64,000 nucleotides of DNA. Origin: Phyllobacterium bourgognense (lineage in GTDB: Bacteria > Pseudomonadota > Alphaproteobacteria > Rhizobiales > Rhizobiaceae). Both the position numbers and the translations under genes were made by a program. Every line of letters begins with the position of its first letter. Position 1 is the first letter of the stretch. Positions 8,272 through 17,198 of this stretch are shown piece by piece. The notes under the pieces were generated by a model that did no database searches, was not told where the DNA came from, and worked only from the letters and a program-made list of their open reading frames with translations. The stretch covers positions 62,001 through 126,000 of the forward strand of contig NZ_QPJM01000004.1 in assembly GCF_003337575.1 (NCBI RefSeq). The letters run 5' to 3'.

Positions 8272-8796
8272 TCAGTCGACTTGGAGGCCAAGCCTCTGCT
8301 TTAGCTTTCTGACACGCTGGCCGTAATGATGGGAGACAGGGACGGCAGCAGCGGCCGCCCCTACCATATCAATCAATTCGCACTTTTCCAGTTCGTTAAG
8401 CTGCTGGCGCAGAAACGGGGAGGTTTTTTCGATGACAGTTGCGGTATCGCCGACCTGGCTGAAAGCCCATTTCGCATAGATCATCGCCTCGTCCGCCTTT
8501 TTGGGACTGCTGATATGAAGGACCACACTCCTTACGGCATCGAAATGACCATCCGTAATCAGAGTATCTTCGGCGATGATCGCAAAGATCAATGTCGCTG
8601 CGGCAAGAACCGGGTCCTCAATCGCAGTCAGCGGCGAATGCTCTGCCTGCAAGCGTATTTTCCTGCGTCGGAAATATCCGCGCAGGCGCCCGGCGCCGTC
8701 TAGGACATCACCCGCCGCTTCATTCAGTATCTTCAACCTGTACCACCAGAAGAGGCCGCCGCCGAGGAGCCCGAGAACTGCCAGAATAATATGCAT
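8272..8796 (-). CDS. TerB-like membrane-anchored protein
   Basis: A 174-residue protein. Residues 3-20 form one membrane segment (IILAVLGLLGGGLFWWY), followed by a basic linker and an all-helical domain that looks like the TerB/DjlA N-terminal family: an ITDGHFDAVRSVV-type helix, then YAKWAFSQ, ending in a basic tail. It lies 27 bp upstream of the aldo-keto reductase in the same direction and may be co-transcribed. A tellurite role is not implied; the TerB-like assignment is tentative. Confidence 0.6.
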   Translation of the reverse strand: MHIILAVLGLLGGGLFWWYRLKILNEAAGDVLDGAGRLRGYFRRRKIRLQAEHSPLTAIEDPVLAAATLIFAIIAEDTLITDGHFDAVRSVVLHISSPKKADEAMIYAKWAFSQVGDTATVIEKTSPFLRQQLNELEKCELIDMVGAAAAAVPVSHHYGQRVRKLKQRLGLQVD

Positions 8797-8978
8797 GATT
8801 AAAATCCCCCTATGAAAAACTCCAGTTTAGAGGGAGGGAAATCGATCCGTAAATTAGGCGATGGAATAATACGGTGCCATGGATATGATACGGAACTATG
8901 CTAGCACGGAACCGTTATCGCCAAGCCTGATCACGGCGCACCACACGTCTTGCAATAACTTCAACGAGGGAGATAGAA

Positions 8979-9407
8979 ATGGACAGACAAGCAACAGCAA
9001 TCTGGAAAGGCGCGCTGAAAGATGGCCAAGGTACGCTCGACACCCAAAGCGGCGCGTTGAAAGGTCTTCCCTACAATTTCAAGGCCCGTTTCGAGGACGC
9101 AAGCGGCACTTCCGGTACCAATCCTGAGGAACTGCTAGGCGCAGCCCACGCGGGTTGTTTTGCCATGCAGCTTTCACACTTCCTTGCGGAGAACGGCACC
9201 CCGGCGGAAAAGCTCGAGGCAAAGGCGGTCGTGACGCTTGACCCGGCCAAGGGCGCGATCACCAAAAGCGCACTGACGCTGGTCGGCAATGTTCCGGGTA
9301 TCGACGCTGCGACTTTCAGTGAGCTTGCCAACAAAGCCAAGGCCAACTGCCCCGTGTCAAAGGCGCTCGGCGCGATCGAACTTACTCTGGATGCCAGGCT
9401 GGCTTGA
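8979..9407 (+). CDS. osmC: OsmC/Ohr family peroxiredoxin-like protein
   Basis: A 142-residue OsmC-type hydroperoxide reductase that reduces organic peroxides with thiols or dihydrolipoamide. Both redox cysteines are present: C60 in HAGCFAMQLS and C124 in KANCPVSKAL. The substrate-site segment TNPEELLGAAHAGC is canonical. The start ATG follows GAGGGAGATAGAA. The gene stands alone with a hairpin terminator behind it. Context fits stationary-phase or osmotic stress defence. Confidence 0.92.
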   Translation: MDRQATAIWKGALKDGQGTLDTQSGALKGLPYNFKARFEDASGTSGTNPEELLGAAHAGCFAMQLSHFLAENGTPAEKLEAKAVVTLDPAKGAITKSALTLVGNVPGIDAATFSELANKAKANCPVSKALGAIELTLDARLA

Positions 9408-9434
9408 TTGTCAGGCAGCCAACCGAATGATCTG

Positions 9435-9452
9435 CGGGCGCTCTGGCGCCCG
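9435..9452 (+). terminator. Terminator downstream of osmC
   Basis: A perfect 7-bp stem CGGGCGC/GCGCCCG with loop TCTG is followed by TTATTGTG. It starts 28 bp after the osmC stop. Confidence 0.6.
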
Positions 9453-9488
9453 TTATTGTGTATGGCGATAGGCCGGATCACTTAACTT

Positions 9489-9863
9489 ATGATTGCATCG
9501 CTCAAACAGTGGGCGCGGACTATCAAACGCGATGTCGTTGCGCTCTGGCTCGCCGCGCGTGATCCGCGTGTTCCGTGGTATGCGAAAGCAGTCGCCGGGG
9601 CCGTTGCCGCCTATGCTCTGAGTCCTATCGATCTTATACCGGACTTCATTCCGATCATCGGCTACCTGGACGATCTCATCATAGTACCGCTTGGCATCAT
9701 GCTGGCGGTCAAACTTGTGCCTGACGATCTCATGCAGGAACTCCGGGACGAGGCCACGCGCCGCGCCAGACCGGCGAGCAAGGAGGGGCTGATCTTTGTG
9801 GTGCTGGTCTGGACGCTGGCGGCTATCGCGTTGCTGTGGGTTTTCTGGCCGAATTCTGCCTAG
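9489..9863 (+). CDS. DUF1232 (YkvA family) membrane protein
   Basis: A 124-residue protein with the DUF1232 signature AYALSPIDLIPDFIPIIGYL followed by DDL near residues 41-64, and a C-terminal membrane segment (about 99-119). The function of the family is not known. The ATG has no strong SD. In the assumed ancestral order its 3' end would have faced the end of sdhB directly; now a displaced sdhB tail and an inserted gene lie between. A second, soluble-ended member of the family is at 57678. Confidence 0.85.
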   Translation: MIASLKQWARTIKRDVVALWLAARDPRVPWYAKAVAGAVAAYALSPIDLIPDFIPIIGYLDDLIIVPLGIMLAVKLVPDDLMQELRDEATRRARPASKEGLIFVVLVWTLAAIALLWVFWPNSA

Positions 9864-9884
9864 CTTCCTTCGGCGACCGCGGCG

Positions 9885-10064
9885 TCAAACCCGCCGCTCC
9901 ACCATCATCTTCTTGATCTCGGCGATTGCTTTGGCGGGATTAAGACCTTTCGGGCAAGCCTGCGCGCAGTTCATGATCGTATGGCAGCGATAGAGCCGGA
10001 ACGGATCTTCCAGATTGTCCAGACGCTCGCCCGTTGCTTCGTCGAGGCTGGTGCGCATAATCAT
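9885..10064 (-). pseudogene. Displaced 3' fragment of sdhB
   Basis: Bases 9885-10043 repeat the last 159 bp of sdhB (10565-10723) at an offset of 680 bp with 149/159 identities. All ten differences are synonymous third-base changes, so the 52 encoded residues and the stop are identical to the SdhB C-terminus, including the Cys cluster [14 protein letters not shown]. The frame continues upstream to ATG codons at 10058 and 10064 in unrelated sequence without an SD. A functional peptide is improbable; it reads as the displaced original 3' end of sdhB at an insertion junction. Confidence 0.85.
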
Positions 10065-10143
10065 GCACAGGCGACAGAGAGCAGGGTGCTTCAGGCAAAT
10101 GGACCGAACTCTCCAACCTCAAAGCTCGCCTGCAAAACCCATT

Positions 10144-10542
10144 CTATTGGTTCTCAGTTCCAAGATGGAAGACCACCTCGACATCTTTCCAATTTTCATA
10201 TTTTTCCGGAGGAAGTTTATACGGTGCAGCACGGAGTACGGAACGGCGAACGCTGGCAATTGCCGCTCTCTGCATCGCGGGCGGAGCCCCACTGGCAGAT
10301 ATGTTCAGTTGCCCTTCGATTTCGCCCTTTCGATCAAGATGAAATTTGACCGTCACGGTGAAATCTGGAGACGCGTCTAAATCCACAGGACGCGCCCAGT
10401 TAGATTCAATACTCCGTTGTATCTGACTCAGGATATTCTCTGAGGGGCCTGCCGATGCTTGCGAAGGGCCCGCTACAACTGTGAAAATCATGATTGATGA
10501 GAAAATACTGACCTTGCCAAAAACTCTATCAAAATAGCGCAA
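10144..10542 (-). CDS. Exported free-standing TolA/TonB C-terminal-type domain protein
   Basis: A 132-residue protein. The start is TTG with GGAG about 8 nt upstream. Residues 1-31 look like a cleavable signal peptide ending near SQASA-GP. The rest resembles the C-terminal domain of TolA/TonB: a helix SENILSQIQRSIESNW, then P-x-x-FTVTVKFHLDRKGEIEG, and a PYKLPPEKYENWKDVEVVF ending. Normal TonB/TolA have an uncleaved anchor and long spacer, both absent here. The gene is clearly AT-richer than its neighbours (24 G+C in the 60 bases at 10141-10200). It lies between intact sdhB and the displaced sdhB tail, so it is an insert. The role is unknown. Confidence 0.75.
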   Translation of the reverse strand: MRYFDRVFGKVSIFSSIMIFTVVAGPSQASAGPSENILSQIQRSIESNWARPVDLDASPDFTVTVKFHLDRKGEIEGQLNISASGAPPAMQRAAIASVRRSVLRAAPYKLPPEKYENWKDVEVVFHLGTENQ

Positions 10543-10564
10543 AATATAAGCTCCTACGTTAAAA

Positions 10565-11344
10565 TCAAACCCGGCGCTCCACCATCATCTTCTTGATTTC
10601 GGCAATTGCCTTGGCAGGGTTAAGACCCTTCGGGCAAGCCTGCGCGCAGTTCATGATCGTGTGGCAGCGATAGAGCCGGAAAGGGTCTTCCAGATTGTCC
10701 AGACGCTCGCCCGTTGCTTCGTCACGGCTATCGATCAGCCAGCGATAGGCTTGGAGCAGAACAGCCGGGCCGAGATAGCGATCACCATTCCACCAGTAGC
10801 TTGGGCATGAGGTCGAGCAGCAGGCGCACAGGATGCACTCGTAAAGGCCATCGAGCTTGGCGCGGTCCTCGTGACTCTGCAGCCATTCCTTGGCCGGCTC
10901 AGGTGAGACCGTCTTCAGCCACGGCTCGATCGAACGATGCTGCGCGTAGAAATTGGAGAGGTCCGGCACCAGATCCTTGACGACGGGCAGATGCGGCAGC
11001 GGATAGATCTTCACAGCGCCCTTGATCTCGTCCATGCCCTTGGTGCAGGCGAGCGTATTGGTGCCATCGATGTTCATGGCGCAGGAGCCGCAAATGCCCT
11101 CACGGCACGACCGGCGCAATGTCAGTGTCGGATCGATCTTGTTCTTGATCCACAACAGACCATCGAGCACCATGGGCCCGCAGTCATCCAGATCGACATA
11201 ATAGGTATCGATACGCGGATTTTCGCCATCGTCCGGCGACCAGCGGTAAATCCGGTACTCGCGCAGATTGTTTGCGCCCTGCGGACGATCCCATGTCTTG
11301 CCGGGACGCATCTGCGAGTTCTTGGGAAGTGCAAGTTCAACCAT
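10565..11344 (-). CDS. sdhB: Succinate dehydrogenase iron-sulfur subunit
   Basis: A 259-residue SdhB carrying electrons from the flavoprotein to ubiquinone. The [2Fe-2S] ligands are in [10 protein letters not shown] and NTLAC; the [4Fe-4S] and [3Fe-4S] ligands are in [11 protein letters not shown] and [14 protein letters not shown]. The ATG follows AGGATATT. It is the last gene of sdhCDAB. The last 159 bp are repeated at 9885-10043, so the 3' end may be a recombinant replacement. Confidence 0.97.
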   Translation of the reverse strand: MVELALPKNSQMRPGKTWDRPQGANNLREYRIYRWSPDDGENPRIDTYYVDLDDCGPMVLDGLLWIKNKIDPTLTLRRSCREGICGSCAMNIDGTNTLACTKGMDEIKGAVKIYPLPHLPVVKDLVPDLSNFYAQHRSIEPWLKTVSPEPAKEWLQSHEDRAKLDGLYECILCACCSTSCPSYWWNGDRYLGPAVLLQAYRWLIDSRDEATGERLDNLEDPFRLYRCHTIMNCAQACPKGLNPAKAIAEIKKMMVERRV

Positions 11345-11373
11345 AATATCCTGGTCTCTCTATTTGTTCTGTC

Positions 11374-11420
11374 GCAACCCCTGACGGAAAACCGGTACCC
11401 ACTTTTCCCGGGATTGCTTT
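11374..11420. repeat. Dispersed palindromic element, copy A (sdhA-sdhB spacer)
   Basis: A 47-bp unit running from GCAACCCCTGACGG to CGGGATTGC, with outer arms GCAA...TTGC and an inner GGAAAA/TTTTCC pairing. It closely resembles the element at 17199-17242 and a repeat type common between genes in Hyphomicrobiales. It lies in the 75-bp gap between sdhA and sdhB, overlapping the last base of sdhA. Confidence 0.65.
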
Positions 11421-13240
11421 TAGTACACACGCGCTTTCGGCGCGATCTTGGCGAGGCTGATGCCGCCATCCTCTTCCTTGAGCAGCGGCTCGAGGTGAAC
11501 AGGACGATAACCCAGCGTGACCTTTCCATCCGGCGCCAGCCAGGCAAGGCTGTGCTTGCGCCAGTTGACATCATCGCGGTTGGGGAAATCCTCGTGCGCA
11601 TGGGCGCCGCGGCTTTCCTTGCGCGCCTCGGCGGCAACGACTGTGGTGATGGCATTGGCCATGAGGTTTTCGAGTTCGAGCGTTTCCACCAGATCGGAAT
11701 TCCAGATCATCGAACGATCCGTAACTTTCACATCCGGTAGCTCGTTCCAGATCTGCTCCATGCGGTTCACGCCCGACTTCAGCGATTCCGAAGTGCGGAA
11801 CACTGCCGCATCTTCCTGCATGGTCTTTTGCATCTTTTCGCGCAACGCAGCGGTCGGAATTCCGCCATTGGCATGACGCAGGCGGTCGAAGCGATCCATG
11901 ATCTTCGTGACCGAAGCCTCATTGATGTCCGGGATCTTGGCGTTACGGTCGATTACCTGTCCGGCGCGGATCGCAGCGGCACGACCGAACACCACAAGGT
12001 CGATCAGCGAATTGGAGCCGAGACGATTGGCGCCATGCACCGAGGCGCAACCCGCCTCGCCCACAGCCATCAGACCGGGCTGGATCCGGTCCGGATCTTC
12101 CTTGGTCGGATTGAGCGCTTCACCCCAATAATTGGTCGGGATGCCCCCCATATTGTAGTGAACCGTCGGAATGACCGGGATCGGCTCCTTGGTGAGATCG
12201 ACGCCGGCAAAAATCTTCGCCGATTCCGAAATGCCTGGCAGCCGCTCGTGCAGGACGGCCGGATCGAGGTGATCAAGATGCAGGAAGATGTGATCCTTGT
12301 TCTTGCCGACGCCGCGCCCTTCGCGGATCTCCAGCGTCATGCAGCGTGAAACCACGTCGCGCGACGCCAGATCCTTGGCGGAGGGTGCATAGCGCTCCAT
12401 GAAACGCTCGCCTTCAGAATTGACGAGGTAACCGCCCTCGCCGCGCGCACCTTCCGTGATCAGACAGCCGGCGCCATAAATACCAGTCGGGTGGAACTGG
12501 ACGAATTCCATGTCCTGCAAGGGCAAACCCGTGCGCGCAACCATGCCGCCGCCATCGCCGGTGCAGGTATGCGCCGACGTTGCGGAGAAGTATGAGCGGC
12601 CATAGCCGCCCGTTGCCATAACCACCATCTTGGCGGCAAAGCGGTGGATCGTGCCATCGTCGAGGTTCCAGGCGACAACGCCGGTGATAGTGCCCTCTTC
12701 ATCCTGGATGAGATCGAGCGCGAAATACTCGATGAAGAACTGCGCATTGTGGCGCAGGCTCTGACCATAGAGCGTGTGCAGGATGGCGTGGCCTGTGCGA
12801 TCGGCCGCCGCGCAGGTGCGCTGCACCGGCGGACCATCGCCATAATTCATCATGTGGCCGCCGAAGGGGCGCTGGTAGATCTTGCCCTCTTCGGTGCGCG
12901 AGAACGGCACGCCGTAGTGTTCGAGCTCGTAGACGGCGGCCGGCGCTTCCCGCACCAGATATTCCATGGCGTCCGTATCGCCAAGCCAGTCCGAACCCTT
13001 GACGGTGTCATACATGTGCCACTGCCAGGAATCGGCACCCATATTGCTAAGCGAGGCAGCGATGCCGCCCTGCGCTGCAACCGTATGTGAGCGGGTGGGG
13101 AAAACCTTGGTAATGCAGGCTGTCTTCAGGCCCTGCTCCGCCATGCCGAGCGTGGCGCGCAGGCCCGCGCCACCCGCGCCGACGACGACCACATCGAACT
13201 TGTGGTCGACGAACTTATAGGCTTTATCTGTTGGTGCCAT
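11420..13240 (-). CDS. sdhA: Succinate dehydrogenase flavoprotein subunit
   Basis: A 606-residue catalytic subunit oxidising succinate to fumarate. The FAD motif [17 protein letters not shown] is at the N-terminus; the histidine for covalent FAD is in [11 protein letters not shown]; substrate-site residues lie in [21 protein letters not shown] and in the [13 protein letters not shown] region. The start at 13240 ([10 protein letters not shown]) fits homologues; an upstream in-frame ATG overlaps sdhD. The gene lies 8 bp from sdhD. Confidence 0.97.
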   Translation of the reverse strand: MAPTDKAYKFVDHKFDVVVVGAGGAGLRATLGMAEQGLKTACITKVFPTRSHTVAAQGGIAASLSNMGADSWQWHMYDTVKGSDWLGDTDAMEYLVREAPAAVYELEHYGVPFSRTEEGKIYQRPFGGHMMNYGDGPPVQRTCAAADRTGHAILHTLYGQSLRHNAQFFIEYFALDLIQDEEGTITGVVAWNLDDGTIHRFAAKMVVMATGGYGRSYFSATSAHTCTGDGGGMVARTGLPLQDMEFVQFHPTGIYGAGCLITEGARGEGGYLVNSEGERFMERYAPSAKDLASRDVVSRCMTLEIREGRGVGKNKDHIFLHLDHLDPAVLHERLPGISESAKIFAGVDLTKEPIPVIPTVHYNMGGIPTNYWGEALNPTKEDPDRIQPGLMAVGEAGCASVHGANRLGSNSLIDLVVFGRAAAIRAGQVIDRNAKIPDINEASVTKIMDRFDRLRHANGGIPTAALREKMQKTMQEDAAVFRTSESLKSGVNRMEQIWNELPDVKVTDRSMIWNSDLVETLELENLMANAITTVVAAEARKESRGAHAHEDFPNRDDVNWRKHSLAWLAPDGKVTLGYRPVHLEPLLKEEDGGISLAKIAPKARVY

Positions 13241-13248
13241 AGTAGAGT

Positions 13249-13632
13249 TTAAACTCCAAAGCTCAGCTTGAGGATCGCAAAGATGCACACGATACCGACG
13301 CCAAGAGCGAAGAAGGTATTGAGCATCAAAAGCACGACCTTCGCACCTTCACCGTGTACATAATCTTCAATGATGACCTGCATGCCGAGACGCATGTGAT
13401 AGAGACCGGAGATGATCACCATCAACAGCACAAGGGCAGTCAGCGGATGGGACAGGGCGGCCCTTGTCTCGACATAGCCTGCGCCATGCAGGGACAGAAT
13501 CAGCCCGATGAAGAACAGGATCAGCGGAATATTCGACATCGCAGTCAGGCGCTGACGCCAGAAATGTTCCGTGCCTTCTTTTGCAGAACCAAGTCCGCGA
13601 ACCTTCTTAAGCGGCGTGCGCATATCGCTCAT
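13249..13632 (-). CDS. sdhD: Succinate dehydrogenase membrane anchor subunit
   Basis: A 127-residue protein with three membrane helices (about residues 35-51, 64-81 and 101-122). [16 protein letters not shown] carries the conserved haem and quinone-site residues of SdhD. The start ATG follows GGAGGCGGAT. It is the second gene of sdhCDAB, 10 bp after sdhC. Confidence 0.94.
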   Translation of the reverse strand: MSDMRTPLKKVRGLGSAKEGTEHFWRQRLTAMSNIPLILFFIGLILSLHGAGYVETRAALSHPLTALVLLMVIISGLYHMRLGMQVIIEDYVHGEGAKVVLLMLNTFFALGVGIVCIFAILKLSFGV

Positions 13633-13642
13633 ATCCGCCTCC

Positions 13643-14041
13643 TCAAGCTATCGTAAATGCGGCGATCCAGACCAGGATCGTCAATGCGACGGAAAGAACG
13701 AGCGAACCCCAGGCCATCTTCGTGGTCGTGTCCTTCTCGAGGCCGCGGCCGGTATCCCAGATCAGGTGGCGTATGCCGCCGATCATGTGATGAATAAGCG
13801 CCCAGGTGTAACCGAGCAGAACCAGAAGGCCGATCCATGAACCATAGACCATGTTGACGATGTCGAACTGCCGCTCGCTTGTCGCCGTTGCGATCAGCCA
13901 CCAGGCGACCAGCAGCGTGCCGACATAAAGCGCCGAGCCGGTGATGCGGTGGACGATCGACATGACCATGGTTGGAATTGGTTTGTAGATTTGCAAATGC
14001 GGCGACAGCGGCCGATTGGCTGTAGAGCGAGATTGGGTCAT
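13643..14041 (-). CDS. sdhC: Succinate dehydrogenase cytochrome b556 subunit
   Basis: A 132-residue SdhC. The family N-terminal motif [20 protein letters not shown] is followed by SIVHRITG with the haem-ligand region, three membrane helices and the [15 protein letters not shown] block. The only possible ATG start lies inside the terminal repeat of a palindromic element (14023-14296), so codons 1-6 (M-T-Q-S-R-S) are repeat-derived. No SD sequence precedes it, unlike most genes here. It begins the sdhCDAB operon. Confidence 0.94.
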   Translation of the reverse strand: MTQSRSTANRPLSPHLQIYKPIPTMVMSIVHRITGSALYVGTLLVAWWLIATATSERQFDIVNMVYGSWIGLLVLLGYTWALIHHMIGGIRHLIWDTGRGLEKDTTTKMAWGSLVLSVALTILVWIAAFTIA

Positions 14042-14296
14042 ATTGATGCGTTCTGCCGGATGGAATTTGGTTCAAGGTCGAGGGGTTTGGCGAGGCCGAT
14101 GTTTTTCCATCGGACGAGGCCGAAGTCCGAAGGATTTGGACCAAATTCGCCCGGCCCTTCGGGTTTCCGGCTGGCGGCCAACCACGTTGTCAGGCGGCAT
14201 CGGACGATGGAAGCACATCGCCCTCGCCACCTTCCTAGTGGATTGTCTCGCCATCCGAGAAACAGAACGTCGTCAATATGACCCGATCTCGCTCTA
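14023..14296. repeat. 274-bp imperfect palindromic repeat element
   Basis: The ends are 24-bp inverted repeats with a single mismatch (14023-14046 and 14273-14296; TAGAGCGAGAT at the outer edge). Similarity continues inward: GGCGAGGCCGATG...TTCCATCG on the left matches the complement of CGATGGAAGCACATCGCCCTCGCC on the right. Inside are hairpins such as CCGATG/CATCGG and GAATTTGGTTC/GGACCAAATTC. No protein gene is credible within it. It occupies the sdh leader, and its left end overlaps the sdhC start. It resembles the palindromic intergenic repeats known in Rhizobiales, but I cannot assign a named family. Confidence 0.75.
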
Positions 14297-14387
14297 AGAT
14301 TTGTCTTGCTCATAGCGTCCCCGAGGGTAGCGCCACATCTGGTTAGACGGGCAGGGCCGAAAGGCTGGATAAAGGCAATTTAGAGGG

Positions 14388-14416
14388 GTTTTAATCCGGT
14401 TTTTGCACTGCGTCAA
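14388..14416 (-). promoter_or_regulatory. Candidate sigma-70 type promoter for sdhCDAB
   Basis: On the minus strand TTGACG (14411-14416) and TAAAAC (14388-14393) are 17 bp apart. The resulting leader of about 340 nt would contain the palindromic element. Confidence 0.4.
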
Positions 14417-14561
14417 AGCCCCATTCCGCACCCTCATGCGGCGAATTGGCTTGAATAGCAAGTCAATAAGGTTTTTGCTTAAAATTCAATCGTTTAAAGC
14501 GGTAAAAACGCCTGTTTCAGCGGTCAAATCTGGCACGCGTGCCCTGCAAAAATAAATTGCC

Positions 14562-14584
14562 TGAGTCTCGAACAACGAGACTCA
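14562..14584 (-). terminator. Hairpin downstream of the acetyltransferase gene
   Basis: A perfect 9-bp stem TGAGTCTCG/CGAGACTCA with a 5-nt loop. On the minus strand it is followed by GGCAATTTATTTTTG, so it may terminate the gene that ends at 14673. Confidence 0.5.
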
Positions 14585-14672
14585 AGACGAGCATTTATAC
14601 GATAGTCGAACGCGACGGGACGGGTCGTTTGCAGGATATTCATCGTGCGTAACAATCCCGGGTTGCCCCGGG

Positions 14673-15146
14673 TTACTGATTGCCGAAGCGGATGATGAAA
14701 CTGGTCCAGTCGGCGGGCGCAGCGACCTGTTCGTAGAGCTTGCGGCCATCTTCCGGCACGCGCGGCGCATTGAGCGAGAGCTTGGTCCAGCCGCGTTCTT
14801 CCGCCTTGTCGGCGAGCACGTCGATCAGTGCCTTGGCAATACCTTTGCCGCGATGATCATGGTGCACATAGATATGATCGACCTGGCCGGCGCGCATGCC
14901 GGACACGGGTTCGGGCAGATCGTAGAAAATGACGAAGCCGACGAGAACCCCATCGAGCCGGGCGCCAGCGATTTCCGCCGTGCGATCCCGCAACAGGTTC
15001 TCGGCGTAATAATCGTCCGGACGGCGCGGTGCGCCCCGCTTCAGGGCCTGGGCATAACTGGCAAGGAGAGGCGCGAACTCATGGGCATGGCTGAGATGCA
15101 GCAAGGAAATGTCGATGGCGTGCTCGTCCGCGCTTTTCTTGGTCAT
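14673..15146 (-). CDS. GNAT family N-acetyltransferase
   Basis: A 157-residue GNAT enzyme using acetyl-CoA. Motif A, the pyrophosphate-binding segment, is VDHIYVHHDHRGKGIAKALI near residues 88-107, and the C-terminal part has the motif B region LSLNAPRVPEDGRKLYEQVA. The substrate is unknown. The gene stands alone, with a hairpin about 90 bp downstream. Confidence 0.88.
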   Translation of the reverse strand: MTKKSADEHAIDISLLHLSHAHEFAPLLASYAQALKRGAPRRPDDYYAENLLRDRTAEIAGARLDGVLVGFVIFYDLPEPVSGMRAGQVDHIYVHHDHRGKGIAKALIDVLADKAEERGWTKLSLNAPRVPEDGRKLYEQVAAPADWTSFIIRFGNQ

Positions 15147-15333
15147 GGTCGCATCTGTCCCTTCATGGCTGCCTCGGCAGGGTGTTCTTATACATCGGAG
15201 GATTGGTTGATTGCGGTCAGCACGTCAACCTGCACCGGGGATGAAAATCGATTTGATTAGGTTTTGAGCGGATGACAATTGTTAATAAAAGGTTAATCTT
15301 CGGTTGACGAAATTCGAGCATCCGAGGTCGGCC

Positions 15334-15738
15334 ATGTTCCAGAACAAGAATCTTGCCTGCTCAGTACTGGTATCGCTTACGCTCGCGATCAGTTCGCAGA
15401 TTGCGGCGGCAGAAGATTTCAATCCCGGCAATAGCTATGGCGACGAATATGGCAATGTGATCCTGCATGAGGCGGGAGGCCTGAAGATCATCTTTGTGGG
15501 TGCCGCTGCAGCGAAATCCGACAAGCTGGGCCGGGCCATTCGGCGGCAGGTGCCAGTCTATAAACGGGGTAAAGGCCCCTCGGTAATCTCCCCAGTCAGC
15601 GACCCGCTCGTCGCAGGTGTCGTCCCGGCGCCAAATACCGGCGGTTGCAACAGCGCGTTTGTCATTCAAGGACGCGGTTACATGTATGGTGTCGACCGCA
15701 ACGAAACGCCGGTTCTTGGCAATCCAGGCTGCGAATAG
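15334..15738 (+). CDS. Hypothetical secreted protein
   Basis: A 134-residue protein I do not recognise. The ATG at 15334 was chosen because GAGG lies 6-9 nt upstream; a TTG 10 codons earlier is possible. Residues 1-26 form a clear signal peptide with a likely cut after AAA before EDF. The mature part is Gly-rich with two cysteines near the C-terminus (NTGGCNSAF and NPGCE), compatible with one disulfide in the periplasm. It precedes the que operon but is probably unrelated. Confidence 0.75.
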   Translation: MFQNKNLACSVLVSLTLAISSQIAAAEDFNPGNSYGDEYGNVILHEAGGLKIIFVGAAAAKSDKLGRAIRRQVPVYKRGKGPSVISPVSDPLVAGVVPAPNTGGCNSAFVIQGRGYMYGVDRNETPVLGNPGCE

Positions 15739-15818
15739 CGCCTCCTCACGTCAAGATTTGATTTGCCTCCGTTAGCTGCGCCCTGTATTGGGGGCCGCTT
15801 CATCGAGAGGTAGTAATA

Positions 15819-16529
15819 ATGGCTCGCAGCTCCGACGGCGCACTGGTCCTGTTTTCCGGCGGGCAGGATTCGGCGACTTGCCTCGCCTGGGCACTATCGC
15901 GCTTCGACCGCGTTGAAACGGTTGGTTTCGACTATGGCCAGCGGCACCGGATCGAGCTCGAGATGCGCGGGCGATTCCGTAGCGCCCTCGCCGGCAAATT
16001 TCCGGATTGGACCGCGCGGCTTGGCGACGATCATATGCTGGACGCAAGCATCATCGGCGAGCTTGGATCGACAGCCATGACTCAGGATATTGCCATCGAG
16101 ATGGCGGAAAACGGCTTGCCGAATACGTTTGTGCCCGGCCGCAATCTGCTGTTCTTCACACTCGCCGCTGCGCTGGCCTACCGCCGCGGCCTGCGGACAA
16201 TCGTAGGCGGCATGTGCGAGACCGACTACTCCGGGTATCCCGATTGCCGCGATGACACATTGAAGGCCCAGCAAGTAGCGCTGTCGCTGGGGCTGGACCG
16301 CCGCATAACGATCGAAACGCCCTTGATGTGGCTCGACAAGGCCGAGACCTTTGAACTGGCGCAAGATCTCGGCGGCGAAGCTTTGCTGGATCTGGTCGTC
16401 GAGCACACCCATACTTGCTATCTCGGCGATCGTTCGCAGCGGCATGAGTGGGGCTATGGCTGTAACAGCTGTCCGGCCTGCGAATTACGTGCGAAAGGGT
16501 GGCAGAAGTTCAAGGCGGAGTTCGCATGA
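15819..16529 (+). CDS. queC: 7-cyano-7-deazaguanine synthase QueC
   Basis: A 236-residue ATP-dependent enzyme turning 7-carboxy-7-deazaguanine into preQ0. The PP-loop SGGQDS is at residues 13-18. [20 protein letters not shown] is typical, and the C-terminal zinc site has four cysteines in HTCYLG and [10 protein letters not shown]. The ATG follows GAGAGGTAGTAATA. It is the first gene of queCEDF; its TGA overlaps the ATG of queE. Confidence 0.96.
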   Translation: MARSSDGALVLFSGGQDSATCLAWALSRFDRVETVGFDYGQRHRIELEMRGRFRSALAGKFPDWTARLGDDHMLDASIIGELGSTAMTQDIAIEMAENGLPNTFVPGRNLLFFTLAAALAYRRGLRTIVGGMCETDYSGYPDCRDDTLKAQQVALSLGLDRRITIETPLMWLDKAETFELAQDLGGEALLDLVVEHTHTCYLGDRSQRHEWGYGCNSCPACELRAKGWQKFKAEFA

Positions 16530-17179
16530 GCTACGCCGTCAAGGAAATCTACCTGACCTTGCAGGGCGAAGGCAATCATACGGGCCGCGCCGCCGTGTTT
16601 ATGCGTTTTGCCGGCTGCAATCTGTGGTCCGGGCTCGAGCGCGACCGCGAAGAGGCGAACTGCAAGTTCTGCGATACGGATTTTATCGGCGTGAATGGTC
16701 CGGGCGGCGGCAAGTTTAAAACGGCAGCCGCTCTGGCTGACGCCGTGGCAGCAGCCTGGCCACAAAATGCTGGCGGCAAGCCTTATGTCATCTGCACCGG
16801 CGGCGAGCCGCTGCTGCAGCTTGACACGCCATTGATCAAGGCCTTTCACGCGCGCGGTTTCGAAGTAGGTATCGAGACTAATGGCACCATCGCGGCGCCG
16901 GCGGAAATTGACTGGATCTGCGTCTCGCCCAAGGCGGCCGCGCCGCTCGTTCAGACCAGCGGCAACGAGCTCAAACTGGTCTATCCGCAAAAGGAAGCCG
17001 AGACGCATCCTTCGCGGTTCGAGCAGCTCTCCTTCGAGCATTTCTATCTGCAGCCTCTTGACGTCATCGGTGATCCGGCGCAAACCGCCGCGCATGTGGC
17101 ATCTGCAGCGGCCTATTGCCTCGCCCATCCGCTTTGGCGGCTGAGCACGCAGACACACAAGATACTGGGTTTGCCTTGA
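16526..17179 (+). CDS. queE: 7-carboxy-7-deazaguanine synthase QueE
   Basis: A 217-residue radical SAM enzyme converting carboxy-tetrahydropterin to 7-carboxy-7-deazaguanine. The cluster ligands are spaced C-x14-C-x2-C, from FAGCNLWSG to NCKFCDTDF, as in the QueE family rather than the usual CxxxCxx[11 protein letters not shown] is the SAM-binding segment. The start overlaps the queC stop in ATGA with GGCGGAG upstream. Confidence 0.95.
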   Translation: MSYAVKEIYLTLQGEGNHTGRAAVFMRFAGCNLWSGLERDREEANCKFCDTDFIGVNGPGGGKFKTAAALADAVAAAWPQNAGGKPYVICTGGEPLLQLDTPLIKAFHARGFEVGIETNGTIAAPAEIDWICVSPKAAAPLVQTSGNELKLVYPQKEAETHPSRFEQLSFEHFYLQPLDVIGDPAQTAAHVASAAAYCLAHPLWRLSTQTHKILGLP

Positions 17180-17198
17180 GGTAAGCCCTTTGTTTACA

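Larger units (their letters stand above)
14297..14672 (-). other. Intergenic region upstream of sdhCDAB
   Basis: There is no gene here. It holds the probable sdh promoter and the region behind the acetyltransferase gene. An AT-rich stretch is at 14460-14560. Confidence 0.6.

Noticed and set aside
13629-14144. 171-codon minus-strand frame over sdhC
   Set aside because: Out of frame with the clear SdhC protein and running into the palindromic element.
15739-15818. preQ1 riboswitch ahead of queC
   Set aside because: I could not find the conserved preQ1 aptamer pattern in the 80 bp leader.
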